From: CAMBRQ01 sp945870325
Lineage (GTDB): Bacteria; Bacillota; Clostridia; Lachnospirales; Lachnospiraceae
DNA length: 64,000 nt
Direction of reading: 5' to 3'
Assembly: GCF_050313795.1 (NCBI RefSeq)
Contig: NZ_JBNPMC010000002.1
Span: forward strand, 62,001 to 126,000
Shown: in pieces, positions 9,940-18,859 of the stretch
Layout of the letters: each line of letters starts with the position of its first letter
How positions within the stretch are numbered: position 1 is the first letter of the stretch
Program-made: the position numbers and the translations under genes
Notes under the pieces: generated by a model
The model's input: the letters and a program-made list of their open reading frames with translations, nothing else
What the model was told of the DNA's origin: nothing
Databases searched by the model: none

Positions 9940-10851
9940 ATGGAAGAAATACAATTTAAAAGAGCAGAATTAGAAGATAAAGAGACTATATCCCATTATT
10001 TTAAACATCATACCAGTAGAAGCTGTGAGAGGACATTTGCTAATGTATATCTGTGGTCCAGACAGTATCCGGTGAAATGGGCAATCGTAGAGGATGCTTT
10101 GGTGTTCAAAAGTGAGGATGAGACTCATCTGGCATTTGCTTATCCGGCAGGAGAGAAAGAGAGCGTGAAGCGGGCGCTGGAAGTTCTGATGGAATATAGT
10201 AAAGTGCGGGGGGTTCCGTTTAGGATGTATAATGTGACTCCGGATAATTTCGCGCAGTTAGAGGAATGGTATCCGGGAAGATTCCAGATTGAATATGACA
10301 GGGACAGCGCAGACTATGTATATGAATCTGAGAAACTTGCAACCCTGTCAGGCAAGAAACTCCACGGTAAGAGGAATCATATTAATAAGTTCAAGTCAAT
10401 GTATGAGGGCAGATGGTCTTATGAAAGCGTAACGAAAGATAATGTGGAAGAGTGTTTCCAGATGGCGCTTAAGTGGAGGAATGAGAATGGCTGTGAGGAT
10501 GATCCGGAGAAACGAGGAGAGATCTGTGTAACGATGAATTCTTTAAGGCTGTTTGAAGAATTGGAATTAACAGGCGGAATTCTTCGGATTGACGGCGAGG
10601 TAGTAGCATTTACATTGGGTGAGCCGATCTGTTCGGATACTTTCGTTGTCCATATCGAGAAGGCATATGCAGATATACAAGGTGCGTATCCAATGATCAA
10701 CCAGCAGTTTGTAGAGCATGAATGCCAGAATTACCAGTATGTGAACAGAGAAGAAGATACTGGTGCTGAAGGCTTAAGAAAGGCAAAATTATCCTATCGC
10801 CCCGTTTTCATGGTAGAAAAGGGAGATGTATCAGAGATTAAAAATAGATGA
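9940..10851 (+). CDS. DUF2156 (phosphatidylglycerol lysyltransferase C-terminal-like) protein
   Basis: The 303-residue soluble protein resembles the stand-alone DUF2156/LPG-synthase C-terminal family, a double-GNAT-like fold. The recognisable region is KLHGKRNHINKF in the middle, with NREEDTGAEGLRKAKLSY near the C-terminus. In MprF this domain transfers aminoacyl groups from tRNA to lipid, but the stand-alone relatives have no agreed substrate. There is no membrane segment. It lies 53 bases after the 5'-nucleotidase gene and 42 before an aminotransferase gene, so it may share a transcript with both. Confidence 0.8.
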   Translation: MEEIQFKRAELEDKETISHYFKHHTSRSCERTFANVYLWSRQYPVKWAIVEDALVFKSEDETHLAFAYPAGEKESVKRALEVLMEYSKVRGVPFRMYNVTPDNFAQLEEWYPGRFQIEYDRDSADYVYESEKLATLSGKKLHGKRNHINKFKSMYEGRWSYESVTKDNVEECFQMALKWRNENGCEDDPEKRGEICVTMNSLRLFEELELTGGILRIDGEVVAFTLGEPICSDTFVVHIEKAYADIQGAYPMINQQFVEHECQNYQYVNREEDTGAEGLRKAKLSYRPVFMVEKGDVSEIKNR

Positions 10852-10892
10852 TAGATAAACGAACAGAATAAAAAGGAGAAGGAGAGAAGAAA

Positions 10893-12080
10893 ATGATAGC
10901 AGAAAAGATGAAAAATATGGTAGCAAATAGTTCAGCAATCCGTGCGATGTTCGAAGAGGGCAACCGTCTTGCAAGCATCTATGGTCCTGAGAATGTATTC
11001 GACTTCAGCCTTGGCAATCCGAATGTTCCGGCACCGGAGGCAGTAAAGAAGGCAATCCTGGAATTATTAGATGAGAGTGACCCGGTAGTGCTTCACGGTT
11101 ATACCAATAGCAACTCTGGTTATGCTGATGTCAGAGAAGCAGTTGCGAATTCTCTGAATGAGCGTTTTGGAACCAAGTTCGAGGGAAAGAACATTGTAAT
11201 GACGGTTGGTGCGGCAGGTGGACTGAATGTGATCCTGAAGACCTTGATCAATCCGGGAGATGAAGTTATTGCGTTTGCGCCGTATTTTGGCGAGTATCGT
11301 TCTTATACGAATAACTATGACGGTGTCCTGGTTGAAATCTCTCCGAACACAGTGGATTTCCAGCCGAAATTAGATGAATTCGAGCAGAAGATTACTCCGA
11401 AGACAAAAGCAGTTATCGTGAATACACCGAACAATCCGACTGGTGTTGTATATTCCGAAGAGACTATTTTGAAACTGGCAGCGATTATGGAAGCAAAACA
11501 GAAGGAATATGGAACAGATATCTACCTGATCTCTGATGAGCCGTACCGTGAACTGGTATATGATGGAGTAGAGGTTCCTTATCTGACAAAATATTATGAC
11601 AATACGATCGTAGGCTATTCTTACAGCAAGTCCCTGTCACTTCCGGGAGAGCGTATCGGATATCTGGTAATCCCGGATGAAGTGAAGGATAGTGCGGACG
11701 TACAGTCAGCAGCCAATGTTGCAACACGTATCTTGGGATTTGTAAACGCTCCGACTCTGCAGCAGAAAGTGGTTGCAAAGTGTCTGAATGAGAAGACGGA
11801 TATCTCTTTCTATGACAGAAACAGAGAGACTTTATATAATGGATTGACGGAATGTGGATTCGAGTGCATTAAGCCGGAAGGCGCATTCTATCTCTTCGTA
11901 AAGTCTCCGATTGCAGACGAGAAAGAATTCTGTGCGGCAGCGAAAAAGTATAATATCTTAATTGTGCCGGGAAGTTCATTCGCTTGTCCGGGCTATGTAA
12001 GGCTTGCATACTGCGTATCTTATGAGACGATTGTGAATTCACTTCCGAAGTTCAAAGAACTTTCAAAGGAGTATTTCTAA
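10893..12080 (+). CDS. Class I/II PLP-dependent aminotransferase
   Basis: The 395-residue fold-type I aminotransferase has DFSLGNPN near the N-terminus, the NTPNNPTG motif and LISDEPYREL. The PLP-binding lysine lies in YSYSKSLSLPGERIGY, and the carboxylate-binding Arg is in the C-terminal YVRLAY. It is probably an aspartate, alanine or aromatic aminotransferase. The substrate cannot be read from sequence. A strong AAGGAGAAGGAG ribosome site precedes the ATG. Confidence 0.88.
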   Translation: MIAEKMKNMVANSSAIRAMFEEGNRLASIYGPENVFDFSLGNPNVPAPEAVKKAILELLDESDPVVLHGYTNSNSGYADVREAVANSLNERFGTKFEGKNIVMTVGAAGGLNVILKTLINPGDEVIAFAPYFGEYRSYTNNYDGVLVEISPNTVDFQPKLDEFEQKITPKTKAVIVNTPNNPTGVVYSEETILKLAAIMEAKQKEYGTDIYLISDEPYRELVYDGVEVPYLTKYYDNTIVGYSYSKSLSLPGERIGYLVIPDEVKDSADVQSAANVATRILGFVNAPTLQQKVVAKCLNEKTDISFYDRNRETLYNGLTECGFECIKPEGAFYLFVKSPIADEKEFCAAAKKYNILIVPGSSFACPGYVRLAYCVSYETIVNSLPKFKELSKEYF

Positions 12081-12154
12081 TATTTAATACATAGCATACA
12101 ATGAAAATACTTCATGTAAAGATGTTTGGTTAATATTACGAAGAGGACAAGATC

Positions 12155-13210
12155 ATGAAAGCATTTGAGAAAAATATTCGAAAAGTAGAACCCTATGTGC
12201 CGGGCGAACAGCCACAGCACAAAGTAATCAAATTAAACACCAATGAGAATCCTTATCCGCCAGCGCCTGGGGTTACCAGAGCGCTGGAAGAGATGGATAC
12301 TGACCGGCTGCGTCTCTATCCGGACCCAACGGCAGGACCGCTGGTAGAGGAACTTGCAAGATTCTACCATGTGAATCCGGATCAGGTCTTTGTAGGCGTT
12401 GGTTCAGATGATGTGCTGTCCATGTGCTTTCTGACCTTCTTTAATTCCGAGAAGCCGATCTATTTCCCGGATATCACATATTCTTTTTATAAGGTATGGG
12501 CGGATCTCTATCGGATACCGTATGAATGTCAGAAACTGGATGAGAACTTCCGGATTGTGAAAGAAGATTATTATAAGGAGAATGGAGGAGTTATCTTCCC
12601 GAATCCTAATGCGCCGACAGCAATCTATGAAGAATTAGACGTAGTGGAGGATATTATTGCCCATAATCAGGATGTGATCGTGATTGTGGATGAGGCATAT
12701 GTGGACTTCGCAGGTCGCTCTGTACTTGAGTTGATCGACAAGTATGAGAACCTGATTGTCGTACAGACCTTCTCTAAGGCTCGTTCGATGGCAGGAATGC
12801 GTATCGGCTATGCAATTAGTAATCCGATGCTGATTAAGTATCTGAATGACGCAAAATATTCCTTTAATTCTTATACGATGAATCAGACTTCGCTGATTTG
12901 TGGTGTAGAGGCTGTAAAGGATAGAGCATATTTTGAGGCAGCAGTCCATAAGATTATTGAGACGAGAGAATGGGCGAAGGGAGAACTTGCAAAACTTGGA
13001 TTCCACTATCTGGATTCCAGTGCGAATTTTATCTTTGCTATGCACCCCAAGTATGATGCCAAAGAATTATTCGAGGCATTGAAAGCGAATAACATCTATG
13101 TCCGTTACTGGGGAAGCGAAAGAATCGAGCAGTATATGCGGATTACCATCGGGACAAGAGAAGAGATGGAAGCACTGTTCGATTTCCTGAGAAAGTATAT
13201 GAACCGGTAA
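12155..13210 (+). CDS. hisC: Histidinol-phosphate aminotransferase
   Basis: The 351-residue product matches HisC, which converts imidazole-acetol phosphate to histidinol phosphate with glutamate. It shows KLNTNENPYPP at the N-terminus, VIVDEAYVDFAG for PLP contact and the Schiff-base lysine in TFSKARSMAGMRIGY. It stands alone, with no other his gene nearby. Stand-alone HisC homologues can also transaminate aromatic amino acids, so a broader role is possible. Confidence 0.9.
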   Translation: MKAFEKNIRKVEPYVPGEQPQHKVIKLNTNENPYPPAPGVTRALEEMDTDRLRLYPDPTAGPLVEELARFYHVNPDQVFVGVGSDDVLSMCFLTFFNSEKPIYFPDITYSFYKVWADLYRIPYECQKLDENFRIVKEDYYKENGGVIFPNPNAPTAIYEELDVVEDIIAHNQDVIVIVDEAYVDFAGRSVLELIDKYENLIVVQTFSKARSMAGMRIGYAISNPMLIKYLNDAKYSFNSYTMNQTSLICGVEAVKDRAYFEAAVHKIIETREWAKGELAKLGFHYLDSSANFIFAMHPKYDAKELFEALKANNIYVRYWGSERIEQYMRITIGTREEMEALFDFLRKYMNR

Positions 13211-13283
13211 GATTCGGATGTAGTTTGCATGATAAGACGCTTTTATGTGAATATCAAAAAGTATAAATAAAAAGGAGAATTCT

Positions 13284-13796
13284 ATGACAGAAACTTTAGT
13301 GCAGGGTATCATTGATGCCCTGGGTGGAAGTGTTGGAAAGGAAGCAATTGTATTTATCATATCCATGATCCCAATTCTGGAATTAAGAGGCGCCCTGCTG
13401 GTTGCGGGTCCGCTGCTTGGAGTTCCGGTGTCGACAGCGATTCCGCTTTGTATTATTGGAAATATTATTCCGGTGCCATTCATTTTACTTTTGATTACAC
13501 CAATCTTTAATTGGATGAAAGGGACGAAGCATCTGAAACCGATGGTGGATAAGTTAGAAGCGAAGGCAATGAGCAAGAGTGACCAGATCGAGAAATATGA
13601 GTTTTGGGGATTAGTACTCTTCGTAGGAATTCCGCTTCCGGGAACGGGAGCATGGACCGGTTCGCTGATTGCGGCATTGCTTGGAGTAAAGTTCAAGAAA
13701 GCCTTCCCGGCAGTGATACTGGGAATCTGCATGGCAACTGTGATTATGTGGTTTATCTCTTATGTACTTCTGGGCGGGGTGCATGTGCTGGGATAG
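13284..13796 (+). CDS. Small multi-drug export family protein (COG2426)
   Basis: The 170-residue membrane protein has about four hydrophobic helices and the family's features: MIPILELRGALLV near residue 35 and GIPLPGTGAWTGSLIA near 115, re-entrant-loop-like segments. The family is named for export, but direct evidence for transport is thin. An AAAAGGAG ribosome site precedes the ATG. Confidence 0.82.
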   Translation: MTETLVQGIIDALGGSVGKEAIVFIISMIPILELRGALLVAGPLLGVPVSTAIPLCIIGNIIPVPFILLLITPIFNWMKGTKHLKPMVDKLEAKAMSKSDQIEKYEFWGLVLFVGIPLPGTGAWTGSLIAALLGVKFKKAFPAVILGICMATVIMWFISYVLLGGVHVLG

Positions 13797-13817
13797 AAAT
13801 AAGAAATCAGATAAAGC

Positions 13818-13866
13818 GACTCCCCAGAGGCCTATAATAGCGAACAGCCTCTGGGGAGTCTTCTAT
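13818..13866. terminator. Strong hairpin between convergent genes
   Basis: A perfect 14-bp stem pairs GACTCCCCAGAGGC (13818-13831) with GCCTCTGGGGAGTC (13847-13860). It lies between a plus-strand and a minus-strand gene and can act in both directions, although the T-tracts on both sides are short. Confidence 0.75.
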
Positions 13867-13895
13867 ACTATACAATAAACAAAGAGGATGACTAA

Positions 13896-14075
13896 TTAAT
13901 GATTTGCAAAAACGACATTCCCGCGCACAACAGCGAATCCATCTTTTTCCTTCTTATATCCATCTAACACATCTTTAGACCGTACAGCCTTCACAATAGA
14001 AGCAACCTGCACACCGATCACATACGCAATATATCCAAAAAACAACACAGCCGTTAATCCTAACAAACTACTCAT
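13896..14075 (-). CDS. Small single-pass membrane protein, unknown
   Basis: The 59-residue product starts MSSLLGLTAVLFFGYIAYVI, one membrane helix that probably doubles as anchor. A basic cytosolic tail follows (VKAVRSKDVLDGYKKEKDG). ATG 14075 is chosen because GGAGGAATG sits directly upstream; the frame stays open further 5' but without a ribosome site. I recognise no family. Confidence 0.65.
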   Translation of the reverse strand: MSSLLGLTAVLFFGYIAYVIGVQVASIVKAVRSKDVLDGYKKEKDGFAVVRGNVVFANH

Positions 14076-14360
14076 AATCCATTCCTCCAAGAACTTTGTT
14101 AAAAAATTATCTATTACGCTTATTATTGTACTAGTATACCGGTCTCCCGTAAATAGACAAATTGACAAAAAAATAACAAATTATTTCCAGAAACTGTCCA
14201 AACTGCCCACTTGTCAAACACTCTCCTGAGCACATTAGTCGTAGTTAGCAATTAGTTCGCCGCAATGTTGCCCCGTTTGTGTGAGATATATTGCTGCTCA
14301 GAACTGCGTCCCCTGGTCAAAACGCAAAACGTAAACTGCAACATGATCCTGCGTCCCCCC

Positions 14361-14389
14361 TTTAAAAATCTTTTGTTATGTGGTAAAAT
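14361..14389 (+). promoter_or_regulatory. Promoter of the sugar kinase gene
   Basis: TTTAAA (14361-14366) and TAAAAT (14384-14389) are 17 bases apart. Two copies of CTGCGTCCCC lie upstream at 14304-14313 and 14349-14358, 45 bases apart; they may be regulator sites. Otherwise I see nothing in 14170-14360. Confidence 0.45.
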
Positions 14390-14427
14390 ATGTAGAAATA
14401 TTGAGATTAAGATAAGGAGTTAGAAGT

Positions 14428-15387
14428 ATGGAAAAATTATATGACGTTACTGCAATGGGCGAAATGTTAATCGACTTTACACTGAATGGACAGAGCGACC
14501 AGGGCAACAACCTGTTCGAAGCATGCCCGGGAGGCGCACCATGTAATGTACTTGCAATGCTGAACAAACTTGGAAGAAAGACTGCATTCATCGGCAAGGT
14601 AGGAGAAGACCAGTTCGGACGCCTGTTAAAAGGCACGATTGAAGAGTTGGGAATCGAAGCCAAAGGTCTGATCCTGGACAAGGATATTCATACAACCCTT
14701 GCTTTCGTACATACATTCCCGGATGGAGACAGAGAGTTTTCATTCTACCGTAAGCCGGGAGCGGATATGATGTTATCTGAAGCAGAGGTTGATTTGGATC
14801 TGATCCGTCAGTCTAAAGTATTCCATTTTGGAACTCTGTCTATGACCGACGAACCGGTAAGAACGGCAACGAAGAAGGCACTTGAAGTGGCAAAAGAAGC
14901 AGGATGCCTGATTACATTTGATCCAAACTTACGTCCGCCACTCTGGGAGTCTCTTGACGAGGCGAAGAAGCAGATGGAATATGGTTTCCAGTACTGTGAT
15001 GTTCTGAAGATCTCCGACAATGAGATTCAGTTTGTATCCGGAATGGAAGATTATGATGACGGTATCCACTATCTTCAGGAGAAATACAACATTCCGTTGA
15101 TTTTCCTGACCATGGGTAAGGATGGAAGCCGTGCATATTATAAAGACCTGCGAGTAGAGCGTAAAGGATTCAAGGTAAAAGCCATTGAGACAACAGGTGC
15201 CGGAGATACATTCTGTGGATGCTCCATTCACGGAGTACTGACACATGGCTTAGAGAACCTCACAGAGGAGATTCTGGGGGATATCCTGACATATGCCAAT
15301 GCAGGTGCAGCATTGATCACCATGAAGAAAGGTGCAATCCGCTCTATGCCGGATCCGGAGAATATTACGAAATTATTAGAGGAATAA
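14428..15387 (+). CDS. PfkB-family carbohydrate kinase, probably fructokinase
   Basis: The 319-residue ribokinase-fold enzyme phosphorylates a sugar at the expense of ATP. The N-terminal MGEMLIDFT and GGAPCNVLAMLNKLG (PfkB signature 1) and the C-terminal ETTGAGDTFCGC (anion hole with catalytic Asp) are clear. Similarity to fructokinases is highest in CPGGAPCNV and FYRKPGADMML. Fructose as substrate is inferred from this resemblance, not from a transporter neighbour. murT follows after 7 bases. Confidence 0.88.
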   Translation: MEKLYDVTAMGEMLIDFTLNGQSDQGNNLFEACPGGAPCNVLAMLNKLGRKTAFIGKVGEDQFGRLLKGTIEELGIEAKGLILDKDIHTTLAFVHTFPDGDREFSFYRKPGADMMLSEAEVDLDLIRQSKVFHFGTLSMTDEPVRTATKKALEVAKEAGCLITFDPNLRPPLWESLDEAKKQMEYGFQYCDVLKISDNEIQFVSGMEDYDDGIHYLQEKYNIPLIFLTMGKDGSRAYYKDLRVERKGFKVKAIETTGAGDTFCGCSIHGVLTHGLENLTEEILGDILTYANAGAALITMKKGAIRSMPDPENITKLLEE

Positions 15388-15394
15388 TAAGACT

Positions 15395-16735
15395 ATGAGA
15401 TTACGCAGAATGCTGGCCATATGGGCAGCGAAGATCACAGAAAAGGTCAGTGTCCATATATTTCACCGTCAGGGAGTTACATGGGCAGGTAAAATTGCAT
15501 TAAAGATCTGCCCATCTATATTGAAGGAACTTGCAGGACAGGTGAAGAATGATATATTCATTGTATGCGGAACCAATGGGAAGACCACCACGAATAATAT
15601 GCTCTGTGCAGCAATTGAAGCAGAGGGCTATAAAGTAATTTGTAACCATACAGGGTCGAATATGCTGAACGGAGTAGTGGCAGCATTCGCTCTGGGAGCC
15701 GGACTCGGTGGGAACCTGAAAGCAGACTATGCCTGCATTGAGATTGATGAGGCGTCTACCAGAAGGGTATTTCCACATTTTAAACCGGATTATATGGTGC
15801 TTACGAATCTGTTTCGGGATCAGTTGGACCGGTATGGTGAGATTGATATCACCATGAATATCCTGAAGGAAGTGATGCAGTCGGCTCCTGCTATGAAGGT
15901 TATCGTGAATGGGGACGACGCATTGTCAGCATATCTGGCTATGGACAGTGGTAATCCATATGTAACTTATGGAATCAGTGAAAAAGTACTGGATGATAAA
16001 GATTCCCACGAGATACGAGAGGGAAGATTCTGTAAATGCTGCGGCGCTCCTCTTCACTATAATTTCTATCATTATAGCCAGTTGGGAGATTATGCATGTA
16101 CCGGATGTGATTTTAAGCGACCTGAGATTCTGTTTGATGGTTCCGAGATTGAAGTTGGCGATCAGCTGGCATTTACGGTAGAGGGAAGAAGGATTCGGGC
16201 GAATTATAAAGGGTTCTATAATATCTATAACATTCTGGCGGCGTATACGGCTGTTAGAAGTGGCGGGATTCCAGTAGAACATTTTAACGATATGCTTGCG
16301 AAGTTCAACCCTGAGAATGGGCGTATGGAGCAGTTCTGCATTAAGGATACGAAGATTGTGCTGAATCTTGCCAAGAATCCGGCGGGATTCAATCAGAATA
16401 TCTCTGCGGTCATGCAGGACGAGACGTTGAAGGATATTATCATTGTGATCAATGACAATGCGCAGGATGGTACGGATGTCTCCTGGCTGTGGGATGTGGA
16501 TTTCGACCGGTTTAAAGAGGCGAATGTAGGCTCTATTACGGTCAGTGGAATCCGGTGTCATGATATGGGGCTTCGTATGAAATATGTGGACATCCCTTCC
16601 ATGCTGGAGGCTGATGTGGAGAAAGCAATCTGTGAGCGTGTGGAGAATGGATGTGGCAATCTCTATGTACTTGTGAACTATACGGCTCTGTTCAGTACCA
16701 GGAATGTATTAAAGAGATTGGAGGAGAATCGGTAA
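15395..16735 (+). CDS. murT: Lipid II isoglutaminyl synthase subunit MurT
   Basis: MurT and GatD together amidate the D-Glu of lipid II to D-isoglutamine. The 446-residue protein has a Mur-ligase centre with P-loop CGTNGKTTTNN and a four-cysteine zinc ribbon inserted at about 212-240 (CKCCGAP, CTGCDF). The C-terminal MurT domain (DUF1727) carries LNLAKNPAGFNQ. It is non-secreted. The stop overlaps the gatD start by one base (TAATG), ensuring coupled translation. Confidence 0.95.
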   Translation: MRLRRMLAIWAAKITEKVSVHIFHRQGVTWAGKIALKICPSILKELAGQVKNDIFIVCGTNGKTTTNNMLCAAIEAEGYKVICNHTGSNMLNGVVAAFALGAGLGGNLKADYACIEIDEASTRRVFPHFKPDYMVLTNLFRDQLDRYGEIDITMNILKEVMQSAPAMKVIVNGDDALSAYLAMDSGNPYVTYGISEKVLDDKDSHEIREGRFCKCCGAPLHYNFYHYSQLGDYACTGCDFKRPEILFDGSEIEVGDQLAFTVEGRRIRANYKGFYNIYNILAAYTAVRSGGIPVEHFNDMLAKFNPENGRMEQFCIKDTKIVLNLAKNPAGFNQNISAVMQDETLKDIIIVINDNAQDGTDVSWLWDVDFDRFKEANVGSITVSGIRCHDMGLRMKYVDIPSMLEADVEKAICERVENGCGNLYVLVNYTALFSTRNVLKRLEENR

Positions 16736-17469
16736 TGGAAACTACGGATATGAAGATTACGATTGGCCACCTCTATCCCGATCTTCTGAATCTGTACGGC
16801 GATCGCGGCAATATTGCGTGCATGATGCAGCGCTGCATCTGGCGCGGTATTGCGGCAGATACGATTGAATTCAATACTGGAGATGAGATTGATTTCTCCA
16901 AGTTGGATATTGTACTATTAGGCGGTGGTTCAGACCGGGAGCAGGCAATTGTATGCCGCAATCTCCTGGAGATACAAGAGCAGTTTAAAGAATATGTAGA
17001 AAATAATGGCGTAGTGATCGCGGTCTGCGGAGGATACCAGCTTCTGGGTAAATACTATAAGACAGATGCCGGCATGATCGAAGGCTTGAGTCTGGTAGAT
17101 ATCTATACAGAGCAGGAAGAAGGCAGACTGATTGATAATATCGTTCTAAAAAGTGATCTGGTAGATATGCCAGTGGTAGGCTTCGAGAATCACGGAGGAA
17201 GGACTTATCTGAATGGCAATCAGCCTTTTGGCAAGGTATTGTATGGTTCAGGCAACGATGGTAAGAGCGGATATGAAGGTGTGGTCTATAAGAATGTGAT
17301 CGGAACCTATCTGCACGGACCTCTCCTTCCGAAGAATCCACAAGTGTGTGATTATCTGATTCAGAAAGCGCTGGAGAGAAAATACGGTCCGGTTCAGTTA
17401 GGTCCCTTAGATGACCGCCAGGAAAATGCGGCAAATGAATATATTTATCGAAGATTTGTAAAAGAATAA
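16735..17469 (+). CDS. gatD: Lipid II isoglutaminyl synthase glutaminase subunit GatD
   Basis: The 244-residue class I glutamine amidotransferase (CobB/CobQ-like) supplies ammonia to MurT. The catalytic cysteine lies in VIAVCGGYQLLG and the catalytic His in GTYLHGPLLPKNP. The N-terminal IGHLYPDLLNLYGDRGN is typical of GatD. ATG 16735 was chosen because it overlaps the murT stop and follows GGAGGAGA; the frame is open further upstream inside murT. Confidence 0.95.
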   Translation: METTDMKITIGHLYPDLLNLYGDRGNIACMMQRCIWRGIAADTIEFNTGDEIDFSKLDIVLLGGGSDREQAIVCRNLLEIQEQFKEYVENNGVVIAVCGGYQLLGKYYKTDAGMIEGLSLVDIYTEQEEGRLIDNIVLKSDLVDMPVVGFENHGGRTYLNGNQPFGKVLYGSGNDGKSGYEGVVYKNVIGTYLHGPLLPKNPQVCDYLIQKALERKYGPVQLGPLDDRQENAANEYIYRRFVKE

Positions 17470-17475
17470 AGAAAT

Positions 17476-17512
17476 AGAACAGGCAGTCGTTACCGATGTG
17501 CCTGTTCTTTAT
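17476..17512. terminator. Terminator between gatD and the convergent XRE gene
   Basis: A 10-bp perfect stem pairs AGAACAGGCA (17476-17485) with TGCCTGTTCT (17499-17508), followed by TT. It overlaps the last codons of the minus-strand regulator gene, so it may serve both directions. Confidence 0.7.
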
Positions 17513-17852
17513 CGCCTAATTCCAGAAGATGCGCAATTCTCAGCAGATCTTTCTGCGAGTCAGGTGCAAGGTGCATATAGATTGATGCAAGACGCTTCAG
17601 GTCAGAAGGGGTCTTGGAATCGCAAGGCTCAATCGTGATATCAAAAGTAGGATCGCCGCTAAGAAGGTAATCTACGCTTACATGGAACAGACGGGCGAGT
17701 GCCAATAATTTTTCATAGGAGGGCTGACGTTGTTTGGTCTCATAACCGGCAACGGTTGATCGGGAGACGTTTAGATATTGGGCGACGTCTTCCTGCGTCA
17801 TTTTGTTTTTTTCGCGCAACTCTTTTAATCTCTCGGCAAACCCTAATTCCAT
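17490..17852 (-). CDS. XRE-family helix-turn-helix transcriptional regulator
   Basis: The 120-residue protein has a Cro/CI-type HTH at residues 8-62 (LREKNKMTQEDVAQYLNVSR, then YETKQRQPSYEKL) and a short acidic C-terminal helix region. A GGAGGATAAG ribosome site precedes the ATG at 17852. It is divergent from the 79-residue unknown gene, so it may control itself and that gene. The inducer and targets are unknown. Confidence 0.85.
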   Translation of the reverse strand: MELGFAERLKELREKNKMTQEDVAQYLNVSRSTVAGYETKQRQPSYEKLLALARLFHVSVDYLLSGDPTFDITIEPCDSKTPSDLKRLASIYMHLAPDSQKDLLRIAHLLELGDKEQAHR

Positions 17853-17977
17853 AGCACTTATCCTCCTTAGTTAGTTTTGGTATATTTTACCAATTGTGGC
17901 GATTAAGAACATGAAAAGTGCTGATATTCAACTTGTAGTGGCACTTTGGAACAGTAAAAAAAGGGTAGAAAGGAAGT

Positions 17978-18217
17978 ATGCAGATGAGACAGGATCGATT
18001 TAAGATGGAACGGGAAGGACTTGTAGAGGAAGGACAGGAAGTTGAGATCAGTGAAAGGAGTGCCGTTACGGGACAATATACTTATCTGGTGGAGCCGTCC
18101 ATTGCGATGTCTGGTATCTACAGAACCAGCCAGAGAATCAAAGCGCGTAAGGGAATCATCCGAAAGATCGAAAAGACGGATAAGGGATTCTATCTGCTGG
18201 TGGAGACGGAAGAATAG
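17978..18217 (+). CDS. Small hypothetical protein
   Basis: A 79-residue (or 77 from ATG 17984) soluble, charged protein that I do not recognise. Residues 18-79 alternate in a way that suggests a small beta-barrel (EVEISERSAV, TYLVEPSIAM, GIIRKIEKTDKGFYLLVETE). AAAGGA is 4 bases from ATG 17978 and 10 from ATG 17984, so the start is undecided. It faces away from the XRE regulator. Confidence 0.6.
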   Translation: MQMRQDRFKMEREGLVEEGQEVEISERSAVTGQYTYLVEPSIAMSGIYRTSQRIKARKGIIRKIEKTDKGFYLLVETEE

Positions 18218-18300
18218 TAAGTGTTAGCCGTTGACACCGAAGAGAAAAGCACCTATAATTTAAGACGAAGCATAAAATAAAAGCGAGAGGAACTGGATAG

Positions 18301-18762
18301 ATGATAATTGCGAAGAATGATGAAGTGAAAAGAAGTAAGATCTGGAGGATTGTTACAACTGTTTCATCTGTCCTGATTATAATCATAGCGATATATCTTT
18401 TGACGAAGTTATTTATGACGAATCCATTGGAAGGTAACTGGACGGATGAGGACGGGAATCTGAGTATTTCGATCGGCCGTAATGGTACGGCGACGGTAAC
18501 GCTTCCGGAGGTGGGAGAAGCAGCAGAGGTTGCTGTTCCTATGAATTATACTCTGGATAGGGATGCCAAGACGATCACGATTACAGCGAAAGATACGGAT
18601 TTTCAGAGCATGGCAGAGGAGTCGGACGGACAGTATACGGAAGGGGCGCTTAAGAATGCTCTTGATTCTGTGATCACGACATTCGATTATAGTGTGGATC
18701 AGGAACAGTTGACGCTTACGGAACGTGAATATGGCGAACAGATGATATTAATAAAAGAGTAA
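18301..18762 (+). CDS. Hypothetical membrane-anchored protein
   Basis: The 153-residue protein has a cytosolic N-terminus, one helix at about 17-38 (VSSVLIIIIAIYLLTKLF) and an extracytoplasmic domain starting NPLEGNWTDEDGNLS. The domain is beta-rich and resembles lipocalin-like DUF5640-type domains (G-x-W start), but this is only a resemblance. A GAGAGGAA ribosome site precedes ATG 18301. A terminator follows directly. Confidence 0.65.
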   Translation: MIIAKNDEVKRSKIWRIVTTVSSVLIIIIAIYLLTKLFMTNPLEGNWTDEDGNLSISIGRNGTATVTLPEVGEAAEVAVPMNYTLDRDAKTITITAKDTDFQSMAEESDGQYTEGALKNALDSVITTFDYSVDQEQLTLTEREYGEQMILIKE

Positions 18763-18771
18763 TAAAGAACA

Positions 18772-18812
18772 CCCCTCTATCGAAGCAAGGTGACGGATAG
18801 AGGGGATTTTTA
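18772..18812 (+). terminator. Rho-independent terminator before ispG
   Basis: CCCCTCTATC (18772-18781) pairs with GATAGAGGGG (18796-18805), followed by ATTTTTA. It ends only 48 bases before the ispG start, so ispG is either read through or has its own promoter in that gap. Confidence 0.85.
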
Positions 18813-18859
18813 TCTTGGAAATGATATTCAATGTGCATGAAGAGAGGAGAGGTAAAACG

